Shown in pieces: positions 32,042 through 41,642 of a DNA stretch of 64,000 bases. Positions within the stretch are counted from its first letter, which is position 1. Each line of letters starts with the position of its first letter. This DNA comes from Gammaproteobacteria bacterium (lineage in GTDB: Bacteria > Pseudomonadota > Gammaproteobacteria > Pseudomonadales > Pseudomonadaceae): assembly GCA_023475025.1 (NCBI GenBank), contig JAMCWB010000005.1, forward strand, positions 62,001-126,000. Reading direction: 5' to 3'. The notes beneath the pieces were generated by a model that was not told the origin of the DNA, searched no databases, and was given only the letters and a program-made list of their open reading frames with translations. The position numbers and the translations under genes were made by a program.

Positions 32042-32340
32042 TCGGCGGACTGGGTCGGGCGGTGGTGGCGAACGCTGTGCACCACATGGTTATGCTCGAA
32101 ATAGACACTGAAATCCGCATAGTCCCAGCGCGTGATCGGCGGTTGGCCTACAGCGGGATGGCGAGTCTGCGGCTCTCCGTGGCGTTGCAATACATGTTGC
32201 GTGCTGGTGCCGCGAGAGGGCAAGCTGAGGCTGGATGCACCCGCTTGGGCTCCCACGGGAATTTTCAGGGTGTCGGCCTGCACCAGGTTGACGGAAAACA
32301 GCAGGCCGATGCTGGCAAAAAGTGCGATCAGGTATTTCAT
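32038..32340 (-). CDS. Small exported protein
   Basis: A 100-residue protein with a signal peptide (MKYLIALFASIGLLFSVNLVQA, cut before D). The mature part has VLQRHGEPQTRHPAVGQPPITRWDYADFSVYFEHNHVVHSV. This G-P...W-Y-x-F-x-VYFE...V.HSV pattern is the one I know from short periplasmic proteins beside the diesterase gene in Pseudomonas, and it resembles SmpA/OmlA-type small beta proteins. Function unknown. It overlaps both neighbours (TGATG with the PilZ gene, ATGA with the diesterase gene), so the three genes form a tight operon. Confidence 0.78.
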   Translation of the reverse strand: MKYLIALFASIGLLFSVNLVQADTLKIPVGAQAGASSLSLPSRGTSTQHVLQRHGEPQTRHPAVGQPPITRWDYADFSVYFEHNHVVHSVRHHRPTQSAE

Positions 32341-32939
32341 CAGGGCGTCCCTTCTGAGCTTTTGGCGGCACGAATGTCCTGTGCCTGTTTTTGCAGTATA
32401 TGCCGCGCCAGCATCTGCCGCTGGGCGTCAGCCAACTGCTCAAAGCTTACTGCGATTGACCAGGTGTTGGAAGATCCGGCAACAGGCTCGCAACGGATCA
32501 CCTTGCCGGCCAGCAACATGCACAAGGGGGAGGGTAGCAGTACCAGACGCAATGCCAGCAATTGATCCAGCTGCAGGGCTTCGTTGGCCACAAAGGACAT
32601 GCCGCCCTCACTGATGGTGACCTCAACCGGGGTACCCAGGTCATCGGTCAGCTGCATGGCCAGTGCCTGGCCAACCAGGTCGATGCGCTTGTTGACTACC
32701 TTGAGATAGTGAGCCAGTGCGCGATCACGCTCGCTGATCTGCCGCAGCAGGTGCTGGGATTCATACTCCAGCACATGCAGGTCAGTAAGCAGGTCAAACA
32801 TGGGCGCCTGACGGGAGAAGGCCCGGCTCAGGTCATCCAGGCTGTCGAGTAGCCGATACTCGAGCGCCAGCTCATCATTGATACGAAAAAAATCACGCTG
32901 ATCGATAAATTCGTCGTCGGTGCTCATGCTGCGTTCCAT
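32340..32939 (-). CDS. PilZ-domain protein (candidate c-di-GMP receptor)
   Basis: A 199-residue protein with a PilZ-like architecture. An RxxxR-type motif RDFFR lies near residues 15-19, followed by a helical stretch with heptad-like leucines. A C-terminal beta domain follows (VEVTISEGGMSFVAN, standing for the D/NxSxxG motif, here TISEGG). PilZ domains bind cyclic di-GMP. The missing Asp/Asn and unusual domain spacing leave binding uncertain. ATG at 32939 or the in-frame ATG at 32927 (with GGAA upstream) could be the start. It heads a three-gene operon. Confidence 0.78.
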   Translation of the reverse strand: MERSMSTDDEFIDQRDFFRINDELALEYRLLDSLDDLSRAFSRQAPMFDLLTDLHVLEYESQHLLRQISERDRALAHYLKVVNKRIDLVGQALAMQLTDDLGTPVEVTISEGGMSFVANEALQLDQLLALRLVLLPSPLCMLLAGKVIRCEPVAGSSNTWSIAVSFEQLADAQRQMLARHILQKQAQDIRAAKSSEGTP

Positions 32940-33071
32940 GACCTGAGGGTGGCTGTAACCGCCTTGAATTCAGTGTAACATGCCTTATTCGACTGCTAGC
33001 CAGCAAGCACTGCGTTCACACACGCTGGCCCGGCGGTCACGGACTCACCTGTGCTTTTTTAAGGGCTATAC

Positions 33072-34316
33072 ATGTTCCGACCCCTGCCGTTCTTTATCGG
33101 CTTGCGTTACACGCGGGCCAAGCGCCGCAATCACTTTATTTCCTTTATCTCACTGATCTCCATGCTTGGGCTGACGCTGGGCGTTATGGTCATGATTCTG
33201 GTGCTGTCGGTGATGAACGGTTTCGACCGTGAGTTGCGCACACGCATCCTCGGCATGGTGCCCCATGCCACCATTAATGGCTACGATCCAATCGAGAACT
33301 GGCAAGCCTTGAGCGAACGGGTACAAGAGCACCCCCGGGTGATCGGTGCCGCGCCTTTCATTCAGCTGCAAGGCATGTTGACCCATGACGGTAACGTGGC
33401 GCCGGTGTTGGTCAACGGGATTATCCCAGAGGCTGAATCGGCGGTGTCCATCATTGATCAGCACATGCAGGCCGGCAGCCTGGACGCACTGGAGGATGGT
33501 GGCTTTGGTATCGTGATTGGCGAGCTGGTGGCGCGGCGCTTTGGGGTTGGCATCGGCGATCGGCTGACCTTTGTATTGCCGGAGGCGTCAGTCACGCCGG
33601 CTGGCGTGTTCCCGCGGCTCAAGCGTTTTGAAGTGCAGGGCATTTTCAAGGTCGGCGCCGAGCTCGATGGTTCACTGGCATTGATCCATGCCCATGATGC
33701 AGCCAGGCTGACACGCTGGATACCAGGGCAGATGCAGGGGCTGCGCATTCAACTGGATGATCTGTTCCTTGCCCCGCAGGTGTCCTGGGAACTGACCGGT
33801 CAATTGCCCGGTGAATATTATGCGCAGGATTGGACGCGCACCCACGGCAACCTGTTTGCAGCCATCCGTATGGAAAAGACCATGATCAGCCTGTTGTTGG
33901 TGCTGATTGTCGCGGTGGCGGCATTCAATATTATCTCTACCCTGGTGATGGTGGTTACCGACAAGAAGGCGGATATTGCCATTTTGCGCACCCTGGGCGC
34001 TTCACCGTTGAAAATCATGGGTATTTTCATGGTGCAGGGCTCGGTAATTGGCGTGATAGGTACTGTGGCCGGCTGTGTCCTCGGGGTGCTGGCGGCCTGG
34101 AATGTCTCCGACCTGGTGGCTTTCCTTGAGCGGTTGTTTGGCGTCCAGTTCCTCAGTTCAGATGTGTACTTCATCAGCTATTTACCCTCGCAGCTGATAT
34201 GGTCTGACGTGGTGACCATATGTTTGACGGCGCTTGGCCTGAGTTTCCTCGCCACCCTGTATCCAGCCTGGCGCGCATCACGTACTGACCCGGCAGAGGC
34301 TTTGCGTTATGACTGA
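33072..34316 (+). CDS. lolC: Lipoprotein-releasing ABC permease (LolC/LolE family)
   Basis: A 414-residue inner-membrane protein with one N-terminal helix, a large periplasmic domain and three C-terminal helices. The family start [20 protein letters not shown] is clear. The segment [23 protein letters not shown] matches the LolC 'Hook' region, which docks the carrier LolA. The end [21 protein letters not shown] is typical. It overlaps lolD by 8 bases. In P. aeruginosa two such permeases flank lolD, but here only one is present at the locus. Confidence 0.93.
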   Translation: MFRPLPFFIGLRYTRAKRRNHFISFISLISMLGLTLGVMVMILVLSVMNGFDRELRTRILGMVPHATINGYDPIENWQALSERVQEHPRVIGAAPFIQLQGMLTHDGNVAPVLVNGIIPEAESAVSIIDQHMQAGSLDALEDGGFGIVIGELVARRFGVGIGDRLTFVLPEASVTPAGVFPRLKRFEVQGIFKVGAELDGSLALIHAHDAARLTRWIPGQMQGLRIQLDDLFLAPQVSWELTGQLPGEYYAQDWTRTHGNLFAAIRMEKTMISLLLVLIVAVAAFNIISTLVMVVTDKKADIAILRTLGASPLKIMGIFMVQGSVIGVIGTVAGCVLGVLAAWNVSDLVAFLERLFGVQFLSSDVYFISYLPSQLIWSDVVTICLTALGLSFLATLYPAWRASRTDPAEALRYD

Positions 34317-35010
34317 AGCAGTTTTGCAGTGCCGTGCACTGTGCAAGGATTATGCAATTGGCCCGCAACAGTTGCGTGTGCTGGATAACGTCAACCTCAG
34401 CCTGCTGGCGGGCGAACGGATCGCTATTGTCGGTACCTCGGGGTCGGGGAAAACCACTCTGCTCAACCTGTTGGGGGGGCTGGATACGCCGACCAGTGGT
34501 GAAGTCCACCTGGCCGGTAAACAGATGTCTGCTCTGCGTGAGGCTGAGCGCGGTCGTTTGCGCAATACCCAGCTGGGCTTTGTCTACCAGTTCCATCATT
34601 TGCTGGATGAGTTCAGCGCGCTGGAAAATGTCTGTATGCCGCTGCTGATCGGGCGCACGCCGGTTGCTGAGGCACGTGATCGCGCCGTTGCCATGTTGGC
34701 TCGCGTAGGCCTGGAGCAGCGCATGGCGCACAAGCCTGCCGAATTATCGGGGGGCGAGCGCCAGCGTGTGGCTATCGCCCGCGCCCTGATCGCGGAGCCG
34801 GCCTGTGTGTTACTGGATGAGCCGACCGGTAATCTGGATCAGCATACCGCCGCCACGGTGCAGGCCTTGATGCTGGAGTTGAGCACCACGCTGAATACCG
34901 CTTTTATGGTAGTAACCCATGACCAGCGTCTGGCGGCAAAAATGGATCGGGTGTTGAGTCTGAATCAGGGTCGGCTGGAAAATCTGGAGCCTGAGCAGCT
35001 GGCTATCTGA
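34309..35010 (+). CDS. lolD: Lipoprotein-releasing ABC ATPase LolD
   Basis: A 233-residue ATPase with Walker [11 protein letters not shown]-loop [12 protein letters not shown], signature LSGGERQR, and Walker [13 protein letters not shown] followed by the His switch VVTHD. It powers extraction of lipoproteins from the inner membrane to LolA. The ATG overlaps lolC. The FHHLLDEF sequence is a LolD hallmark. It converges with a DUF2062 gene 6 bases later. Confidence 0.97.
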   Translation: MTEAVLQCRALCKDYAIGPQQLRVLDNVNLSLLAGERIAIVGTSGSGKTTLLNLLGGLDTPTSGEVHLAGKQMSALREAERGRLRNTQLGFVYQFHHLLDEFSALENVCMPLLIGRTPVAEARDRAVAMLARVGLEQRMAHKPAELSGGERQRVAIARALIAEPACVLLDEPTGNLDQHTAATVQALMLELSTTLNTAFMVVTHDQRLAAKMDRVLSLNQGRLENLEPEQLAI

Positions 35011-35016
35011 TGCGTT

Positions 35017-35541
35017 TTAGCGCAGGCGTCTGCGCCGCAGCTTGCGACGATGCCAGCTGCGGCTGACCCAGAAGCGCCAATAGAGCATGGTGCCAGCATA
35101 GGCGGTAAAGGCCAGTACAGTGCCCATCAGCAGGGCGCCGGTCAGCAGTGGCTGCCAGATATGCTGGATTTCCGCTGTCACCCAGCTCAGCGAGAGTTGC
35201 ATGGGTATGCTGCGCTCCGGTGTACCCAACAGCAGAGTGCCCAGCTTATATTGGAAAAAGAACAGAGCGGGCATGGTTACCGGGTTGGATACCCAGACCA
35301 GAGCCACAGAAATCGGCAGGTTCGCCCGCAGTGGAATGGCCAGGAAAGCGGACACCAGCATCTGCATGGGAATCGGCAGCATGGCATTGAACAGTCCAAG
35401 TGCCATGCCCCGTGCCACACTGTGCCGGTTGAGGTGCCATAGATTGGGATCGTGAAGGACAGTGCCAAGAAAACGCAGGGATTTGTGCCCGGTGATTTTC
35501 TCGGGTGCGGGCAGGTAGCGTTTGATCAGATTGCGCGGCAT
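35017..35541 (-). CDS. DUF2062 membrane protein
   Basis: A 174-residue membrane protein. LWHLNRHSVARGMALGLFNAMLPIPMQM and LPISVALVWVSNPVTMPALFFFQYKLG are the two diagnostic blocks of DUF2062. About three hydrophobic segments are visible. The C-terminus is very basic (RRKLRRRRLR). Function unknown. The gene stands between lolD and comEC in Pseudomonas (PA2985-like). No clear ribosome site was seen. Confidence 0.88.
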   Translation of the reverse strand: MPRNLIKRYLPAPEKITGHKSLRFLGTVLHDPNLWHLNRHSVARGMALGLFNAMLPIPMQMLVSAFLAIPLRANLPISVALVWVSNPVTMPALFFFQYKLGTLLLGTPERSIPMQLSLSWVTAEIQHIWQPLLTGALLMGTVLAFTAYAGTMLYWRFWVSRSWHRRKLRRRRLR

Positions 35542-35704
35542 CGCTGTCCGGTCGACGACAGTTGAATGATGGTTTGATTATGCCCGTTATACGCCTCAGT
35601 CTCTAGCCGCCGAGGCAAAATCAGCGCGCTGATATCGCTTGTTATGAGGTATGTTTATTTCATGCTGTGACCAGGACGGTTACACCTGCGACAGGATGTC
35701 GATC

Positions 35705-37978
35705 ATGCATTTACCCAGTCACTTACTGGCCCTGACCTGCGGCCTGCTTCTGCCCCTTCTGTTCAGCCAGCTGTGGTCACCCTGGTGGGTGTCAGTGCCT
35801 GTGCTGGTTGTCAGCTTGTTATGGCTGCGATTTAAGGCGCTGCGCTCAAAACTCGGTCTGTTGCTGTGTTGTCTGCTGGGTGTGTTCTGGGCCATCTTCT
35901 GGCATAGCTACCAACTGGACAAGCGACTACCACTGGCGCTGGATAATCAGCGCGTCACCATCGAAGCGCGGGTCGCCGGATTACCCGAGCCGACACTGCA
36001 AGGCTGGCGTTTTTTGCTGACCGATGCGCGTCTGGCAGACACGGGTGATCGCTTGCCTTCTATACGTGCCAACTGGTTTCGTGGTGAACCGGTTGTGCAC
36101 GGGGAGTGGTGGCGCTTTGAGGCGACCCTGCGGCGTCCGCGTGGCATGTCCAATCCTGGCAGTTTTGATTACGAGGCCTGGCTGTTTGCCCAGCAGATTG
36201 GTGGTCTGGCGAGTATTCGCGCGGGTGAGCGGCTGGCCGATGCCGAGCCGCGCCTGTTTGATGGCTGGCGTTCGGACCTGCGTCAACGTCTGCTTGGTGT
36301 GATTGCTGCCAGTGGGCAGAATCCGCGGGTGCTGGCCTTGATTACCGGCGATCGCAGTGTGCTGACACGCGATGACTGGCAGATACTGCAGGCAACCGGT
36401 ACCAGCCATTTGATGGTGATTTCCGGATTACACGTCGGCACCCTGGCCGCCAGTGTGTTTGCTCTATTTACGCTGCTATGCCGCTGGGGGCGCCTACCCT
36501 GGCCCTGGCCAAGATTCTGGTTGGCCGCGCCGGTGGCCTTGCTCGTGGCGGCGTTGTACAGCGCATTGGCCGGCTTTGCCGTGCCAACCCAGCGCGCGGT
36601 GCTGATGGTTGGGCTGGTGTTGCTCAGTCAGCTGCTCTATCGGCGTCCAGGCGCCTGGACTCTCTGGTTGGCCGCTTTTTGTCTGGTCATCCTGATGAAC
36701 CCGGCGGCACCTCTGCGTGCCGGCTTCTGGTTGTCTTTCATGGCCGTGGCTATCTTGCTCTATAGCCTCAGCGGGCGGCTGAATCTTCGTTCCTGGTGGG
36801 CGCGGCTAGGCTTGCCGCAGTGGGTGATCTTTATCGGGTTGTGGCCCTGGCTGATCCTGTGGGGTATGCCGGGCAGCTTGAGTGCACCGCTGGTCAACCT
36901 GTTCGCCATTCCCTGGGTCGGGCTGCTGGTGGTGCCACTGGCGCTGACAGGCACCTTGATAGAGCTGCTCACTGGCTATGGACAGGTGCTCTGGCTCGCT
37001 GCCTGGGCGTTAAACCTGTTGTTCGAGCTATTGCAATGGATTGCCGACTGGCAAGGACCACGGCTGCTGGCTTTTGCTGGCTGGCTGACCTGGCTGCTGG
37101 GTTTGGCAGGGGTGTTGATGTTGTTGAGTCCTCTGCGCAGGCAGCTCTGGCCCGCTGCCCTGGCCTGCTGTCTGGTGCTGTTTTTTCCGTTGCAGCCGCG
37201 CCCGGCGTCAGGCCAGTTCTGGTTGACGGTTCTGGACGTGGGCCAGGGAAGCGCGGTTGTGGTGCAAACCCGTCAGCATGCGCTGCTGTACGATGCCGGT
37301 GCACGTTTTGTCACCGGCTTTGATCTTGGCGAGGCGGTTGTTCATCCTGCCCTGTTGGCCATGGGTGTCAGACGTCTGGACACCATGTTGCTCAGTCATG
37401 CGGACAATGACCACGCTGGTGGTGCGCCTGCTGTTGCACGTCTGTTGCCCGTGCAGCAAGTGCTGGCCGGGCAGCATGAGGCATTGCCAGCGGTGCTTGA
37501 TGCTGCGGCCTGTCAGGCTGGCGAACACTGGAGCTGGGACGGGGTGCGCTTTGAGGTGGTTTACAGTGCACCGGCGCCAGCGCCGCCAAATGAACGCTCC
37601 TGCGTGCTGCGGGTAGTGGCAGCCAACGGCTCGGCGGCGTTGTTACCCGGGGATCTGGGCATACGGGGTGAATACCAGATGCTGGATCGTCCGCTGCAAG
37701 CCAGTGTGCTTCTGGCGCCGCATCATGGTAGCCGTAGCTCTTCATCCTACGCGCTGATCCGTGCGGTCGCGCCGGACTGGGTGGTGTTCAATACGGGTTT
37801 TAACAACCGGTTCGGGCACCCGCATCCTCAGGTCGTTGAACGTTATCAGGAATTCGACGTTGAACCGGTTTATACTGCACGCTCTGGTGCGGTACGCTTC
37901 GAACTCGGGCAAGGTGCTGTAGCGCAACCACAATGGCTGTGGCGAGATCGAGCCAGACGCTTCTGGCATGAACCATAA
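35705..37978 (+). CDS. comEC: ComEC/Rec2 DNA uptake channel protein
   Basis: A 757-residue inner-membrane protein. The N-terminal membrane and OB-like part (DUF4131) is followed by the Competence domain, starting around QATGTSHLMVISGLHVGTLAA and containing many helices. The C-terminal metallo-beta-lactamase-like domain has LDVGQGSAVVV and the metal motif HADNDHAGG, later APHHGSRSSSSY. ComEC carries single-stranded DNA across the inner membrane in natural transformation. The start at 35705 (MHLPSHLLAL) has AGGA about 8 bases upstream; ATG at 35696 is an alternative. Confidence 0.94.
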   Translation: MHLPSHLLALTCGLLLPLLFSQLWSPWWVSVPVLVVSLLWLRFKALRSKLGLLLCCLLGVFWAIFWHSYQLDKRLPLALDNQRVTIEARVAGLPEPTLQGWRFLLTDARLADTGDRLPSIRANWFRGEPVVHGEWWRFEATLRRPRGMSNPGSFDYEAWLFAQQIGGLASIRAGERLADAEPRLFDGWRSDLRQRLLGVIAASGQNPRVLALITGDRSVLTRDDWQILQATGTSHLMVISGLHVGTLAASVFALFTLLCRWGRLPWPWPRFWLAAPVALLVAALYSALAGFAVPTQRAVLMVGLVLLSQLLYRRPGAWTLWLAAFCLVILMNPAAPLRAGFWLSFMAVAILLYSLSGRLNLRSWWARLGLPQWVIFIGLWPWLILWGMPGSLSAPLVNLFAIPWVGLLVVPLALTGTLIELLTGYGQVLWLAAWALNLLFELLQWIADWQGPRLLAFAGWLTWLLGLAGVLMLLSPLRRQLWPAALACCLVLFFPLQPRPASGQFWLTVLDVGQGSAVVVQTRQHALLYDAGARFVTGFDLGEAVVHPALLAMGVRRLDTMLLSHADNDHAGGAPAVARLLPVQQVLAGQHEALPAVLDAAACQAGEHWSWDGVRFEVVYSAPAPAPPNERSCVLRVVAANGSAALLPGDLGIRGEYQMLDRPLQASVLLAPHHGSRSSSSYALIRAVAPDWVVFNTGFNNRFGHPHPQVVERYQEFDVEPVYTARSGAVRFELGQGAVAQPQWLWRDRARRFWHEP

Positions 37979-38070
37979 GCGCGGTGACGGTAATTGCCGA
38001 CATCCGCGACAAGGTCGACAATGAAAAACGTGATGGACAACAAGACAGTAAACCGGGGGAGGGAACGCGT

Positions 38071-38763
38071 GTGTGGGAACTGATCAGTGCGGGCGGCTGG
38101 CTGATGCTGCCGATCATCCTGTCGTCAATCATTGCATTGGCAATCATTATCGAGCGCTTGTGGACCTTGCGTTCCAGCCGTATTGCACCAGCCAACCTGT
38201 TAAGTCAGGTCTGGCGATGGATCAAGGACGGCCAGCTGGATGCGATGAAGCTGAAGACTCTGCGTGCCGACTCCCCGCTGGGTGAGATTCTTGCCGCCGG
38301 ACTGGCCAATTCACGCCATGGCCGTGAAGTCATGAAAGAGTGCATCCAGGAAGCCGCCAGCAAGGTGATCCATGACATGGAGCGCTACCTGAGCACCCTG
38401 GGTACCATCGCCGCCATTACGCCCTTGCTCGGTTTGCTGGGTACCGTGATCGGTATGATTGATGTGTTTACCGCCATCATGGTGCAGGGTAGCGGCAACA
38501 CGGCCGTGCTTGCAGGAGGTATTTCCAAGGCACTGATCACCACCGCTGCTGGTCTTACCATTGCCATCCCGGCACTGGTCTTCCACCGTTTTCTGGTGCG
38601 CCGCGTCGATGAACTGGTGATTGCCATGGAGCAGGAAGCAACCAAGCTGGTTGAAGTGGTGCAAGGTCAGCGTGACCCTGAAGCCAGTGGCCTGAGCGCC
38701 AACGGTAATGGCAAGGCGCGGGGCAAACCCGCAGCGCCAGCACCGGCCGGCAAGGGAGCCTGA
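38071..38763 (+). CDS. exbB: MotA/TolQ/ExbB proton channel protein
   Basis: A 230-residue inner-membrane protein with three hydrophobic segments: LPIILSSIIALAIIIERLWTL at the N-terminus, and GTIAAITPLLGLLGTVIGMIDVF and ALITTAAGLTIAIPALVFHRF in the second half. These are TolQ/ExbB signatures. It works with the following ExbD to convert proton flow into force. GTG at 38071 is preferred over an in-frame upstream start because GGGGAGGGAA sits just before it and homologues begin MWEL. The C-terminus is Lys/Ala/Pro-rich. No tonB lies nearby. Confidence 0.92.
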   Translation: MWELISAGGWLMLPIILSSIIALAIIIERLWTLRSSRIAPANLLSQVWRWIKDGQLDAMKLKTLRADSPLGEILAAGLANSRHGREVMKECIQEAASKVIHDMERYLSTLGTIAAITPLLGLLGTVIGMIDVFTAIMVQGSGNTAVLAGGISKALITTAAGLTIAIPALVFHRFLVRRVDELVIAMEQEATKLVEVVQGQRDPEASGLSANGNGKARGKPAAPAPAGKGA

Positions 38764-38765
38764 GC

Positions 38766-39200
38766 GTGAACTTCCGGCGCCAACGAGCGGAAGAGGTCAG
38801 CGTCAACCTGACGCCACTGATTGATGTGGTGTTCCTGCTGCTGATCTTTTTCATGGTCTCGACCACCTTTACCCGTGAAACCCAGTTGCAACTTGATTTG
38901 CCCCAGGCCGAGTCTGGTCAGCCGGTCGAGCAGGCTGAGGTTGAACGTATCGAGCTGCTGATCGCGGCCAATGGCGACATCGCGATCAACGATCGCGCTC
39001 TGGTAGATAACCGCATTGCTACCTTGAAAACCGCATTGCAGCGCGAGTCTGGCGGCAATACCGAGTTGCCAGTCGTGATCACGGCTGATGCCAATACCCC
39101 GCATCAGGCGGTGATTACTGCCATGGATGCTGCTGGCCAGCTGGGCTTCAATCGACTGCGCCTGACCACCATGGAAGCTGAGGCCGACGTTAATCCGTGA
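38766..39200 (+). CDS. exbD: ExbD/TolR proton channel partner
   Basis: A 144-residue protein with a short cytoplasmic N-terminus (MNFRRQRAEEVSVNLTPLIDVVFLLLIFFMVSTTF). It has the proton-carrying Asp in LIDVVFLLLIFF, then a periplasmic TolR-like domain with ITADANTPHQAVITAMDAAGQLGFNRLRLTT. The start is GTG at 38766, 2 bases after the exbB stop, with GGGAGCC upstream. The 3' end overlaps lpxK (GTGA). Confidence 0.94.
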   Translation: MNFRRQRAEEVSVNLTPLIDVVFLLLIFFMVSTTFTRETQLQLDLPQAESGQPVEQAEVERIELLIAANGDIAINDRALVDNRIATLKTALQRESGGNTELPVVITADANTPHQAVITAMDAAGQLGFNRLRLTTMEAEADVNP

Positions 39201-40216
39201 GCGTATCCGCCTGGCAACAGCGTTTGTTGAACGCCTGGTATCAGGGCGCACCGGCGCTGTGCCTGCTACGCCCGCTGTCGCTCTTGTACCGGCGGGTTGC
39301 GCGCCAACGCCGGCATAATTACCTGTCAGCCCCTGAGCGTATCTGGCAACCACCGGTGCCCTTGATTGTGGTGGGCAATATTACCCTGGGGGGGACCGGT
39401 AAGACGCCGATGACCCTGTGGTTGATCGATTGGTTGCAGGCACGTGGATTGCGGGTGGGTGTTGTCAGTCGTGGCTATGGTGGCAAGCCTCCCAGCCTGC
39501 CCTGGCAGGTTGATCCAGCGCGGGACGGTCCGGAGTTGGTGGGCGACGAGCCACTGCTGATTGCCCGTCGTTGTGGTATTCCGGTGGTGATTGACCCCGA
39601 TCGGCCACGCGCCTGTCGACATTTGCTGGCCCGCGAGCCGGTCGATATCCTGATCAGTGACGACGGCTTGCAGCACTATGCCTTGGGCCGCGATATCGAA
39701 CTGGCCATGCTTGATCATCAGCGCGGAGTGGGCAATGCCCGTTGTTTGCCAGAGGGGCCGCTGCGTGAGCCGGTTGAACGCTTGCAATCGGTAGATCTGG
39801 TGGTGCGTACCGGCGCCGACCAGGACAGCGAGCAGGGCTTTGCCATGACCCTGCAGCCAACCCGGCTGGTCAATGTAAAAACTGGCGAGCTGCGTGATAT
39901 CGCTGACTGGAATCGTAATCAGCCTGTCGTGGCCATGGCCGGGATCGGTAACCCGCAACGGTTCTTTGCCAGCTTGCAGGCGCTGGGCTTTAGTCCCGAG
40001 TGTCATGCCTTTACCGATCATGCCGTCTATACACCGGAGCAGCTGAACGCGCTGGCTGCCAGCCGGCCGCTGCTGATGACAGAAAAAGATGCGGTAAAGT
40101 GTAGCCCCTTTGCTGCAGAGAATTGGTGGTACCTGCGTGTAGACGCGCAGCTCAGCGAGGCGTTTGCCGCGCGCTTGAATACTTTGCTGGCTGCGGTGAT
40201 GGCGCAGCCCCGATAA
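39197..40216 (+). CDS. lpxK: Tetraacyldisaccharide 4'-kinase
   Basis: A 339-residue enzyme that phosphorylates the lipid A disaccharide at the 4' position on the inner face of the inner membrane. It has an N-terminal amphipathic/hydrophobic segment, Walker A GNITLGGTGKTP, SRGYGGK, GDEPLLIARR and SDDGLQHY, all LpxK hallmarks. The start is GTG at 39197, overlapping the exbD stop by 4 bases. With kdsB downstream it links this operon to lipopolysaccharide synthesis. Confidence 0.96.
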   Translation: MSVSAWQQRLLNAWYQGAPALCLLRPLSLLYRRVARQRRHNYLSAPERIWQPPVPLIVVGNITLGGTGKTPMTLWLIDWLQARGLRVGVVSRGYGGKPPSLPWQVDPARDGPELVGDEPLLIARRCGIPVVIDPDRPRACRHLLAREPVDILISDDGLQHYALGRDIELAMLDHQRGVGNARCLPEGPLREPVERLQSVDLVVRTGADQDSEQGFAMTLQPTRLVNVKTGELRDIADWNRNQPVVAMAGIGNPQRFFASLQALGFSPECHAFTDHAVYTPEQLNALAASRPLLMTEKDAVKCSPFAAENWWYLRVDAQLSEAFAARLNTLLAAVMAQPR

Positions 40217-40236
40217 CCTGAACAGCAGGAAGAGTC

Positions 40237-40422
40237 ATGGACCCGAAATTGCTCGATATTCTCGCTTGCCCGATCTGCAAGGGCCCCCTGGTACTGAACA
40301 GTGACAAGACCGAACTCTGGTGCCGTGCCGATGGTCTGGCCTTCCCCATACGCGACGGCATCCCGGTGATGCTGGAGAGTGAAGCGCGTGCTCTGGATGC
40401 TGACGAAAAGCTGGACCGCTGA
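40237..40422 (+). CDS. Trm112/YcaR-family zinc-ribbon-like small protein
   Basis: A 61-residue protein, [46 protein letters not shown]. Two cysteines of a half zinc finger (CPIC) and one later Cys (LWC) are visible. Trm112-like proteins stabilise methyltransferases in eukaryotes. The bacterial YcaR form lies between lpxK and kdsB in many gamma-proteobacteria, and its partner is not known to me. It is 20 bases after lpxK, with AGGAAGAG before the ATG. Confidence 0.93.
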   Translation: MDPKLLDILACPICKGPLVLNSDKTELWCRADGLAFPIRDGIPVMLESEARALDADEKLDR

Positions 40423-40425
40423 GCC

Positions 40426-41187
40426 ATGTTTCACGTCATCATTCCCGCCCGCTACGCATCCTCACGCCTGCCAGGTAAACCGCTGGAACTGCTGGCCGGA
40501 AAACCCATGATCCAGCATGTCTGGGAGCAGGCGCAGCGCAGCCAGGCGGCAAGCGTCACTGTAGCCACTGATGATGCGCGCATTGAACAGGCCTGCCATG
40601 CCTTTGGTGCCCGTGTCGTCATGACCCGGGCCGATCACCCGTCGGGCACCGACCGTTTGCAGGAAGTAGCCAGCCTGCTGGGGCTGGAAGACGATGCTGC
40701 GGTGGTCAATGTGCAGGGCGACGAACCCTTGATTCCGCCGGCCTTGATTGATCAGGTGGCGGGCAATCTGTTGGGGTTTCCGGCAGCCAGTATCGCCACT
40801 TTGGCAGAGCCACTGCATGATGCGGCCGCCTTGTTCAACCCCAACGTGGTCAAGGTGGTCTGTGACCGTGAGGGCTTTGCGCTCTATTTCAGCCGTGCGC
40901 CCATGCCCTGGTGCCGCGATGACTTTGCGCAGAATCGCGAACAACTGCCATCTGGCGTGCCATTTCGCCGACATATCGGCCTGTACGCCTACAAGGTCAG
41001 TTTTCTGCATGACTACGTGCGCTGGCCGGCCAGCCCGCTGGAGCAGGCTGAGTCGCTCGAGCAATTGCGTGCGCTCTGGTTCGGTTGCCGTATCCATGTC
41101 GCTGATGCCTGTGAACCACCTCCCGCCGGTGTTGATACCGCAGAAGATCTCGCACGCCTGCGGCAGTTGATGGAGGCAAAGGGATGA
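40426..41187 (+). CDS. kdsB: CMP-KDO synthetase
   Basis: A 253-residue cytidylyltransferase that activates KDO for LPS core. It begins [35 protein letters not shown]. The nucleotide region has VATDD and [12 protein letters not shown], then the substrate loop [18 protein letters not shown], all typical. It is 3 bases after the YcaR-like gene and overlaps the phosphatase gene by 4 bases (ATGA). Confidence 0.97.
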   Translation: MFHVIIPARYASSRLPGKPLELLAGKPMIQHVWEQAQRSQAASVTVATDDARIEQACHAFGARVVMTRADHPSGTDRLQEVASLLGLEDDAAVVNVQGDEPLIPPALIDQVAGNLLGFPAASIATLAEPLHDAAALFNPNVVKVVCDREGFALYFSRAPMPWCRDDFAQNREQLPSGVPFRRHIGLYAYKVSFLHDYVRWPASPLEQAESLEQLRALWFGCRIHVADACEPPPAGVDTAEDLARLRQLMEAKG

Positions 41188-41642
41188 AGGTGCTTTTTGT
41201 CTGTCTCGGCAACATTTGCCGCTCACCGAGTGCCGAAGGGGTATTCAGCCAGCGTCTGGCGCAACGTCCGCAACTGCAGGTGGCGATGGATTCGGCCGGT
41301 ACGGCCGGCTATCACATCGGCAAGGCTCCGGATGCCCGTGCGGTGGCTGCAGCACGCAAGCGCGGGGTGGATATCGGTGGCTTGCGCGCACGTCAGGTAT
41401 CGGCTGAGGACTTTCACCGCTTTGACCTGATTCTGGCCATGGATCGCAGCAACCTTGCCGATTTGCGTCGACTGGATCCGGGTAATGGTGCTGAGCTGCA
41501 CCTGTTCATGGAGTATGCGCCTGACCAGCCACTGGAGGTGCCTGATCCCTATTACGGCGGTGATCAAGGCTTTGAGCAGGTGCTGGATATGCTGGAGGCG
41601 GCATCAGATGCCTTGCTGGACGAGCTGCAATCGCGATGCTGA
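41184..41642 (+). CDS. Low-molecular-weight protein tyrosine phosphatase
   Basis: A 152-residue phosphatase. The catalytic loop CLGNICRS at residues 7-14 (C7, R13) follows the initial strand MKVLFV. The general acid is in VPDPYYGG near the end. Substrates in Pseudomonas are not settled; such enzymes often dephosphorylate bacterial tyrosine kinases or exopolysaccharide proteins. It overlaps kdsB and murB, so it is translated within the LPS/peptidoglycan operon. Confidence 0.94.
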   Translation: MKVLFVCLGNICRSPSAEGVFSQRLAQRPQLQVAMDSAGTAGYHIGKAPDARAVAAARKRGVDIGGLRARQVSAEDFHRFDLILAMDRSNLADLRRLDPGNGAELHLFMEYAPDQPLEVPDPYYGGDQGFEQVLDMLEAASDALLDELQSRC

